Below, piece after piece: positions 58,492 to 64,000 of a stretch of DNA of 64,000 nucleotides. Position 1 is the stretch's first letter, and every line of letters starts with the position of its first letter. The notes under the pieces are model-generated. The model worked only from the letters and a program-made list of their open reading frames with translations. It made no database searches and was not told the origin of the DNA. The DNA comes from Streptacidiphilus sp. PB12-B1b (GTDB taxonomy: Bacteria; Actinomycetota; Actinomycetes; Streptomycetales; Streptomycetaceae), in the NCBI RefSeq assembly GCF_014084125.1, contig NZ_CP048405.1:62001-126000 (forward strand). Reading direction: 5' to 3'. The translations under genes and the position numbers were made by a program.

Positions 58492-59204
58492 GCGGTCACG
58501 CTCCTGATCAGCAGCGGGATGTCGTGCGCGTACTCGCCCCAGGCGACACCGCTGGTGTACAGCACGTGCGCCTTGTTGTCGGAGGGGAGGAAGCCCAGCA
58601 CCTCGGCGCCGTGGACCGGCTCCTGCCCGGCCTTGGGCGCGGCCACGTAGACGCCGACCGAGGAGGCGGCCTTGATGACCGTGTCGATGTCGCCGGTCAG
58701 CCCGATGAAGGCGGGATTGAACGAGTCCAGCCAGCTGCGCAGGGTGGCGGGAGTGTCCACGGTGGGGTCGGTGCTGATGAAGACCACGTCGATCTGCTGC
58801 TGCTGGGCCTTGGGCAGCTTGGACACCGCGACGGCGATGTCGCCCATGGTGGTCGGGCAGACGTCCGGGCAGTGGGTGTAGCCGAAGTACAGCAGCACGG
58901 CCCGCCCGGCGGTGCGCTGCGCCAGGTTGAAGGGCTTGCCGCTGGTGTCGGTCAGCGTGACGTCGGGCTTGTCGAAGGTCCGCGGCAGGTAGCTGCCCTG
59001 GTACGGGGAGTGCGCGGCCCCGGCCTGCACGGCGGAGTCGCCGGAGCCGGAGCCGGAGCTGTTGCCGGAGCTGCTGCCGCAGGCGGTGAGCAGCAGGCCG
59101 GAGGCGGCGGCCAGGGCGCCGCCGACCAGGGCCCGCCGGGACAGGCGCCGGGGCTGGGACTCGGCGCGGGCGTCGGTGCGGGTGTCGGGCTGGGAGGGGG
59201 ACAT
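58488..59204 (-). CDS. Sco/SenC copper-transfer lipoprotein
   Basis: A 238-residue thioredoxin-fold protein. The N-terminus has RRLSRRALVGG (Tat-like) and a lipobox (LLLTAC). Copper ligands are C112 and C116 in HCPDVCPTT and probably H198 in PVHGAEVLGF. Sco proteins load the CuA centre of cytochrome oxidase; in Streptomyces lividans Sco supports development through copper delivery. The operon continues into PCuAC with a four-base overlap. Confidence 0.9.
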   Translation of the reverse strand: MSPSQPDTRTDARAESQPRRLSRRALVGGALAAASGLLLTACGSSSGNSSGSGSGDSAVQAGAAHSPYQGSYLPRTFDKPDVTLTDTSGKPFNLAQRTAGRAVLLYFGYTHCPDVCPTTMGDIAVAVSKLPKAQQQQIDVVFISTDPTVDTPATLRSWLDSFNPAFIGLTGDIDTVIKAASSVGVYVAAPKAGQEPVHGAEVLGFLPSDNKAHVLYTSGVAWGEYAHDIPLLIRSVTA

Positions 59205-59248
59205 GCGTGGGTCCGTTCTCTCGGACGGGTGCGGTGAGCTGGTCGGGG

Positions 59249-59291
59249 GCGCGGTCGGGCGTCCCGGGGACGGCGGGACGCCCGACCGCGC
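59249..59291. terminator. Long hairpin between the YcnI-like gene and sco
   Basis: A perfect 18-bp stem (GCGCGGTCGGGCGTCCCG and its complement) with a 7-base loop begins six bases past the YcnI-like stop. It should terminate that transcript and separate it from the sco-dtpA operon. Confidence 0.8.
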
Positions 59292-59296
59292 GCGGG

Positions 59297-60052
59297 TCAG
59301 GCTCCGGCGCTGCTGCCGCCGGTGCCGCGGCCGGAGCCGGAGCTGCCGCCGCGGCGCCAGCCGAGGTAGCCGAAGCCGACCCCGAGCAGCCCGATGACCA
59401 CGCCGATCCCGCCGAGGACCCGCGCCAGGGTGTCGCTGCCGGAGCCCGACGGCGCGGCGGCCGTGGCGGCGGCCTTGGCCCCGGCGCTGCTGCTGCCCGC
59501 CGGGGCGGCCGCGTCGGTGAGGGTCAGCACCGGGGCCGGGTTGGCCGGCTCGGGTTGGCCGGGCACCTCGTTCTGGATCCAGCGGACGATCGAGCCGTCG
59601 CTGTAGGTCTGCAGCGCCTTGAAGGTCAGCGCGTCGGTGTTGCTGGGCAGCTGGCCCATGTCGACGGTGAAGTCCTGGTAGTAGCCGGGGGCGATGCTGC
59701 CGCCGGTCCAGGTGATGGAGGAGACGGCGTCGGTGATCGCGCCGTCGTCGGTCTGGATCGGGGTGGCCAGCTTGACGCTGGTGATGCTGGCCTTCCAGCC
59801 GGGCGTCGGCGCGACCAGCACCGAGGCGATCGGCTCGGCGCTGGGGAAGTAGACCTGCACCTCGGTGGTGGAGGCGTTGTCCTTCTCGTTGGGCACCCGG
59901 AACGAGAAGGTCTGGTCGGACGCGCCCTTGACGGCGGTCGGCGGCTGCACCGTGACGTGGGCCGACGCGGGCCCGGCGATCAGCAGCACGCCGGCGGCGG
60001 CGACCGCCGCGACAGTGCCGACCCGACGCTTGACGGTGGTGGTGGTACGCAT
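59297..60052 (-). CDS. YcnI-like DUF1775 copper-binding protein
   Basis: A 251-residue exported protein. The signal peptide ends GPASA and the mature N-terminus HVTVQPP carries the His that, with a conserved Trp (IVRWIQ), forms the copper site in Bacillus YcnI. A Ser/Ala stalk and a C-terminal helix (VLGGIGVVIGLLGVGFGYLGW) anchor it. It sits in the copper cluster but has its own terminator. Confidence 0.88.
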   Translation of the reverse strand: MRTTTTVKRRVGTVAAVAAAGVLLIAGPASAHVTVQPPTAVKGASDQTFSFRVPNEKDNASTTEVQVYFPSAEPIASVLVAPTPGWKASITSVKLATPIQTDDGAITDAVSSITWTGGSIAPGYYQDFTVDMGQLPSNTDALTFKALQTYSDGSIVRWIQNEVPGQPEPANPAPVLTLTDAAAPAGSSSAGAKAAATAAAPSGSGSDTLARVLGGIGVVIGLLGVGFGYLGWRRGGSSGSGRGTGGSSAGA

Positions 60053-60194
60053 GGGGAATCGCTCCAGGATCGTGGAGTGGGCAGGTGAAGGCGGCTCGGC
60101 CTGCCCTGCTCCCCCGGGCGTCCGTGGACGGACTCCGTGGACGGACGGCGCGCACGGACGGCGTCCGCGGGTGCCTCCGATCCCGGTGCAGGTG

Positions 60195-61094
60195 TCAGGC
60201 CGTGAGCAGCGCGGGCGGCCCGCGCCGGACGACCTGGTGCCGCAGCAGTGCCGTGCGCGGCAGCCGCCGGGGCGCGGCGTCCCGGGCCGTGCCGCCGCCG
60301 GGGCGGTCCGGCTCCGCGCCGAGCAGCCCGCGTACCAGCGCACCGAGCAGCGACAGCGCGGTGCGCAGCTGCGCGAGGTGGGTCCGGGCGAGGGTCTCCG
60401 CCAGCTGGACGGTGACCCGGGCGTGCCGCCACACGGCGGCCTCGCCGCGCCGCAGCCACCAGCCGGCGGCGAGGGCGGCCAGCAGGTGGCCGAGCAGCAT
60501 CAGCGGGGTGAGGCCGAGCACCGCGGAGCCGGTCCAGGCGTCCAGCTGCGGCAGCGCGGTGACGGCCAGGTGCGGATCGAGTCCGGCGCGGCTGACGATC
60601 TCCCCGGCCGTGGTGCCGGGCGGCAGGCCGCCGGTGCCGGACGCCCCGGCCGGGCCGCATATCAGCCGCAGGGCCAGCGCGGTGAGCGCGCTGCCCTGGC
60701 CGCCGCCCGCCGCGCCCGGCGCGGTCATCCCGGCCATGCCGGGCATCCCGGCCATCGAGCCGACGCCGGAACCGGAACCGGAGCCGGACATGCCCGCCAT
60801 GGAGCCGAGCGAGAGGTGGAAGTACAGGTGCAGGCCCAGCTGTCCCACGGCCAGCCCGGCGGCGATCGCGCCGAGCGAGCGCTCCCGCCCGGCCAGGGCG
60901 GTCGCCAGGGCCCAGACCGCGAGCCCGCCGACGAGCAGCGCGTGCAGCGGCACGGTGCCGCCCCCGCCGAGGCTGTGGGCGAGTCCGGACACGACGACGC
61001 AGACCGACGCGAAGGGCAGGGCCCGGAGGGCGCGAAGGTCGAGCGCTACGGCGTGTGCCGGACGCGGCAGGCGTCCCACCAGGCTCCTCAACAT
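60195..61094 (-). CDS. Met/His-rich membrane protein of the copper cluster
   Basis: A 299-residue membrane protein with about six helices. The loop after QLGLHLYFHLSLGS contains Met-rich repeats (SMAGMSGSGSG, SMAGMPGMAGM), typical of Cu(I)-binding segments. A long His/Arg-containing C-terminal tail follows. The ATG at 61094 (MLRSLVGRL) begins the first conserved-looking segment. It precedes the YcnI-like gene on the same strand by 142 bases. No named family was recognised; position and Met loop suggest a copper role. Confidence 0.7.
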   Translation of the reverse strand: MLRSLVGRLPRPAHAVALDLRALRALPFASVCVVVSGLAHSLGGGGTVPLHALLVGGLAVWALATALAGRERSLGAIAAGLAVGQLGLHLYFHLSLGSMAGMSGSGSGSGVGSMAGMPGMAGMTAPGAAGGGQGSALTALALRLICGPAGASGTGGLPPGTTAGEIVSRAGLDPHLAVTALPQLDAWTGSAVLGLTPLMLLGHLLAALAAGWWLRRGEAAVWRHARVTVQLAETLARTHLAQLRTALSLLGALVRGLLGAEPDRPGGGTARDAAPRRLPRTALLRHQVVRRGPPALLTA

Positions 61095-61347
61095 GACGTC
61101 GGCCAGTCTCTCACCGCGTCCGGACGGCCCTCCGGCCGGGGCCGGTCCGGGGCCGCGCGTCGCGCCGCGCCGCTGCTCAGGGGTGGCGCTCCGGGCGGCG
61201 GCGGATGCGCCCCGGGCACGCCGGGCGCGGTTCGGCGCTCCTCGCGCATCCGCCACCGGGGTGACAATTCGCCCCGTGAGCGGTTGACGCACCGGCCGCT
61301 CGGCAATAGGTACAGGTACGTGGAGCCGCAGCCAGGAGGAGCCTGTC

Positions 61348-61968
61348 GTGGACATCTGGTGGTCTCTGCATCTGCGACGCGAGCCCGCCAGTGTGCCGCT
61401 GGCCCGGCGCATCCTGCTCGGGACGATGGCCTCGGCCGGTGTGGATCCCGACGTCTCGCACGAGGTCGGGGTGGCCCTGACCGAGGCGTGCGCCAATGCC
61501 GTGGAGCATGCCGCGTACATCGCCGGCTCGGGCGAGGACAGCGGCTTCCAGGTGACCGCGACCATCGAGGACGGCCGGCTGCGGGTGGAGGTCACCGACT
61601 CCGGGCCGGGCTTCACCGCTGCCCGGGGCCGCACGGGCGTGCTGCGGGGCGGGGCGCGCGGTGGTGCGGGCAAGACCGGCCGGGGCGCGGCGGCGGGCCC
61701 GGCGGCGAACGGCACGGCGGCGAACGGCGCCCGGGCCGGTGGCGGCGTGCGCGGCGGGCATGCCGTGCGGCGGCGGCGCGGCGCGGGCATCCCGGCGGAC
61801 GCCGGCACCCAGCTGCCCGACGCCTGCGCCGAGAGCGGTCGCGGGCTGTTCCTGATCCGCGCGCTGGTGGACCACGTCCAGTTCCGGGACAACCCGCGCA
61901 GCGGCGCGGTGGTCTCCTTCGACAAGACGCTCACCTACTGCGACCGCCCGCTGCTGCACGCCTCCTGA
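61348..61968 (+). CDS. RsbW-like HATPase (anti-sigma/serine kinase family) with basic Gly/Ala insert
   Basis: A 206-residue protein with the GHKL kinase pattern: N-box ALTEACANAVEHA, G1 VTDSGPGF and G2 SGRGLFLIRALVD. Between G1 and G2 lies an insert of about 60 residues rich in Gly, Ala and Arg, which is unusual. Such proteins phosphorylate anti-anti-sigma factors or sequester sigma factors. AGGAGG precedes the GTG. No sigma or STAS partner adjoins it. Confidence 0.82.
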   Translation: MDIWWSLHLRREPASVPLARRILLGTMASAGVDPDVSHEVGVALTEACANAVEHAAYIAGSGEDSGFQVTATIEDGRLRVEVTDSGPGFTAARGRTGVLRGGARGGAGKTGRGAAAGPAANGTAANGARAGGGVRGGHAVRRRRGAGIPADAGTQLPDACAESGRGLFLIRALVDHVQFRDNPRSGAVVSFDKTLTYCDRPLLHAS

Positions 61969-62071
61969 CCCGACCGCCGCTCCCGACCGCCACTTCCGAC
62001 TGCCGCTTGACCCTCACGCCGGGTGAGGCCCCAGGCTGGGCCGTGCAAGGCAGACGAGGAGGGAGGGCCCG

Positions 62072-62848
62072 GTGAGCGGGTACTCGGTCGGGCAGGTCGC
62101 GGCTTTCGCCGGGACCACGGTGCGCACCCTGCACCACTACGACCGGATCGGACTGCTGCGCCCGAGCAGTCGCACGCCGTCCGGATACCGCCGGTACGAC
62201 GACGGCGATCTGGACCGGTTGCAGCAGATCCTGTTCTACCGCGAGCTGGGCTTCCCCCTCGACGACATCGCGGCCGTCCTGGACGACCGGGAGGTGGGCC
62301 CGTCGGAGCACCTGCGCCGCCAGCACCGGCTGCTCACCGAGCGCATCGCCCGGCTCCAGGAGATGGCCGCCGCCGTGGAACACGCACTGGAGGCAAGCAG
62401 CATGGGGATCGATCTGACGCCCGAGGAGAAGTTCGAGGTCTTCGGCGAGGGCTACCGCGAGGAGTACGAGACCGAGGCGGAGCAGCGCTGGGGCGGGACG
62501 CAGGCGTGGCAGGAGTCGCGCCGCCGGACGGCGAAGCTGGGCAAGGAGGACTGGCTGCGGGTCAGGGCCGAGTCCGACGACGTCATGCGGCGGATCGCGG
62601 AGGCGGTACGGGCCGGGGTGGAGCCCGGCAGCGAGCAGGCGATGGCCATCGCCGAGGACCACCGGCAGCACATCTGCCGCAACTTCTACGACTGCCCGTA
62701 CGAGATGCACCGCGGCCTGGCCGGGATGTACACCGGCGATCCGCGTTTCGAGGAGACCTACGAGCGGGCGGTGTCCGGCGGCGCGCAGTGGTTCCACGAC
62801 GCCGTCCTCGCCAACGCGGACCGGGCCGGGCGGGCCGCCGCCCCGTAG
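62072..62848 (+). CDS. MerR-family regulator with TipAS drug-binding domain
   Basis: A 258-residue protein: MerR helix-turn-helix and coil (YSVGQVAAFAGTTVRTLHHYD, GLLRPSSRTPSGYRRYDDGD) followed by a TipAS antibiotic-binding domain (EVFGEGYREEYETEAEQRWGG, QHICRNFYDCPYEMHRGL). TipAL-type regulators bind thiopeptides and activate their own and other promoters. The GTG start has GAGGGAGGG upstream. A GC-rich terminator follows. Confidence 0.92.
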   Translation: MSGYSVGQVAAFAGTTVRTLHHYDRIGLLRPSSRTPSGYRRYDDGDLDRLQQILFYRELGFPLDDIAAVLDDREVGPSEHLRRQHRLLTERIARLQEMAAAVEHALEASSMGIDLTPEEKFEVFGEGYREEYETEAEQRWGGTQAWQESRRRTAKLGKEDWLRVRAESDDVMRRIAEAVRAGVEPGSEQAMAIAEDHRQHICRNFYDCPYEMHRGLAGMYTGDPRFEETYERAVSGGAQWFHDAVLANADRAGRAAAP

Positions 62849-62849
62849 C

Positions 62850-62907
62850 GCCGGGCAACGACGCGCGCCGGGAACGACGGCCGGGGAACGACGGCCGGGG
62901 AACGACT
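62850..62907. repeat. Short imperfect direct repeats
   Basis: Four copies of about GCCGGGGAACGACG, 14-16 bases each, run end to end between the TipA-type regulator stop and the terminator hairpin. Confidence 0.7.
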
Positions 62908-62908
62908 C

Positions 62909-62948
62909 GGGCCGGTGGCGCAGGGGCAAACCCCTGCGCCACCGGCCC
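62909..62948. terminator. Bidirectional terminator between tipA-type gene and pepP
   Basis: A perfect 18-bp stem (GGGCCGGTGGCGCAGGGG and its complement) with a CAAA loop lies between convergent genes. Confidence 0.9.
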
Positions 62949-62962
62949 CGGTGCGTCGCCGG

Positions 62963-64000
62963 TCAGCCCTTGAGGGAGGCCATCCAGGACTCGACCTCGT
63001 CGGCCGAGCGCGGCAGCCCGGCCGAGAGGTTGCGGTTGCCGTCGGCGGTGACCAGGATGTCGTCCTCGATCCGGATGCCGATGCCTCGGTACTCCTGCGG
63101 CACGGTCAGGTCGTCCGCCTGGAAGTACAGCCCGGGCTCGACGGTGAGCACCATGCCGGGCTCCAGCACGCAGTCGACGTACGCCTCGGTGCGCGCCTGG
63201 GCGCAGTCGTGGACGTCCATGCCGAGCATGTGGCCGGTGCCGTGCAGGGTCCAGCGGCGTTGCAGTGCCAGCTCCAGCACCCGCTCGACCGGGCCCTCCA
63301 CCAGGCCCCACTCGACCAGCCGCTCGGCCAGCACCTGCTGCGAGGCCTCGTGGAAGTCGCGGAAGCGCGCGCCCGGCCGGACCGCGGCGATCCCGGCCTC
63401 CTGCGCGTCGTACACCGCGTCGTACAGCCGGCGCTGCAGCTCGGTGAAGCGGCCGTCGACGGGCAGGGTGCGCGTGACGTCGGCGGTGTAGAGGGTGTGC
63501 GTCTCCACGCCGGCGTCCAGCAGCAGCAGTTCGCCGGGGCGGACCTCGCCGTCGTTGCGGACCCAGTGCAGGGTGGTGGCGTGCGGCCCGGCCGCGCAGA
63601 TCGAGCCGTAGCCGACGTCGTTGCCCTCGACCCGGGCGCGGCGGTAGAAGGTGCCCTCTATCCAGCGCTCGGAGGTGGCGACGGCCTGCGCCAGCTCGCG
63701 GACGACGTCGGTGAAGCCCTTGACGGTGGCGTCGCAGGCGGCCTGCAGCTGGCCGACCTCCCACTCGTCCTTGACCAGGCGCAGCTCGCTGAGGAAGACC
63801 CGCAGCTCCTCGTCGCCGTGCCGGGTGGTGTGCTCGGCCAGGGCGGCCTCCAGCCGGGCGTCGTGCGAGCGCAGCAGCCGGGTGGGGGCGGGCTGGTCCT
63901 CGGCCGCCTCGGTCAGCTCCTCGACGACCTTGCGGCTGTCGCGGGTGGGCAGCCCGAGCAGGGCCTCGGCCTCGGCCAGGCTGTGCCGGCGGCCGACCCA
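62963..64000 (-). CDS. pepP: Aminopeptidase P (Xaa-Pro), 5'-partial
   Basis: The frame is open from the stop at 62963 to the right edge with no ATG, GTG or TTG above 63508, so the start lies beyond the window. About 345 residues are visible of a protein usually near 480. The M24 pita-bread metal ligands are seen: LLLLDAGVETHTLYTADVTRTLP (two Asp), HGTGHMLGMDVHD (His), VLTVEPGLYF (Glu) and GIGIRIEDDILV (Glu). The enzyme removes N-terminal residues before proline. Confidence 0.93.
   Translation of the reverse strand, partial: WVGRRHSLAEAEALLGLPTRDSRKVVEELTEAAEDQPAPTRLLRSHDARLEAALAEHTTRHGDEELRVFLSELRLVKDEWEVGQLQAACDATVKGFTDVVRELAQAVATSERWIEGTFYRRARVEGNDVGYGSICAAGPHATTLHWVRNDGEVRPGELLLLDAGVETHTLYTADVTRTLPVDGRFTELQRRLYDAVYDAQEAGIAAVRPGARFRDFHEASQQVLAERLVEWGLVEGPVERVLELALQRRWTLHGTGHMLGMDVHDCAQARTEAYVDCVLEPGMVLTVEPGLYFQADDLTVPQEYRGIGIRIEDDILVTADGNRNLSAGLPRSADEVESWMASLKG

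Noticed and set aside
62963-64000. Apparent short gene starting only at 63508
   Set aside because: Codon-by-codon reading shows the frame open to the window edge with no start codon above 63508 but clear aminopeptidase P sequence, so it is an edge-truncated gene and not a frameshift.

Overview
The window reads as about 64 kb of chromosome from a high-GC actinobacterium of the Streptomycetaceae (Streptomyces, Kitasatospora or Streptacidiphilus type). Support comes from GC of roughly 70-75 % with strong third-position G/C, frequent GTG and TTG starts with stop/start overlaps, the fused cydDC gene, a Rex operator before cydA, and gene neighbourhoods (thiC, hisC, cydABDC, serS, pheA, dtpA copper cluster) that from memory are typical of the conserved Streptomyces core. 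A perfect 14-bp parS site and two groups of DnaA-box-like sequences suggest a location not far from oriC. No tRNA or rRNA gene was seen.

Layout. 1-8 kb: the 3' part of a flavohaemoglobin-like gene, a NUDIX hydrolase, a small membrane protein, a cupin-tenA pair, a flotillin with a short NfeD-like protein, and a TPP riboswitch with thiC. 8-12.4 kb: an accessory-looking stretch with a DUF3494 ice-binding-type surface protein followed on the same strand by a DUF5819-HTTM (SdpA/SdpB-like) pair, then TTGTCCACA boxes around a hairpin, and an ORF6N/Bro-N-like regulator. 12.8-19.3 kb: asd, a membrane protein with 93-bp repeats, a metallophosphatase, a LacI regulator and hisC. 19.4-29.5 kb: a partly duplicated MacAB-type export locus (two adaptor-ATPase pairs, one permease), a lipoprotein, a DUF5666-like membrane protein and an OmpR-type two-component system. 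29.6-35.8 kb: Rex operator and cydA-cydB-cydDC. 35.9-40.4 kb: a Cof-type HAD phosphatase, a DUF72 protein and an F420-type LLM oxidoreductase gene whose 5' end is duplicated (182 bp, one mismatch) around a lower-GC 1.6-kb insert carrying a DUF433/PIN-like toxin-antitoxin pair. 40.5-47.7 kb: four tandem, probably paralogous, single-pass exported proteins followed by two ABC-2 exporter pairs. 47.9-54.5 kb: MFS transporter, GntR regulator, Uma2 endonuclease-fold protein, HAD phosphatase, serS, a 660-bp gap with DnaA-like boxes, and pheA. 54.6-61.1 kb: extracytoplasmic copper cluster (dtpA, CopC-CopD, PCuAC lipoprotein, Sco, YcnI-like, Met-rich membrane protein). 61.3-64 kb: RsbW-like kinase, TipA-type MerR regulator and the 3' part of an aminopeptidase P gene.

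How genes work together. TenA salvage and ThiC synthesis both feed the thiamine pyrimidine branch, with thiC under TPP control. CydABDC is the bd oxidase plus its assembly exporter under probable Rex control. DtpA, CopC-CopD, PCuAC and Sco move copper outside the membrane. The MacAB-like loci, their regulator and a shared promoter motif look like one envelope-stress or export system.

A caution on quality: four genes (flavohaemoglobin-like, DUF3494 protein, response regulator, cydA) each carry a single-base deletion in a G/C run and read correctly once one base is restored. Sequence or assembly error is more likely than four independent pseudogenes.
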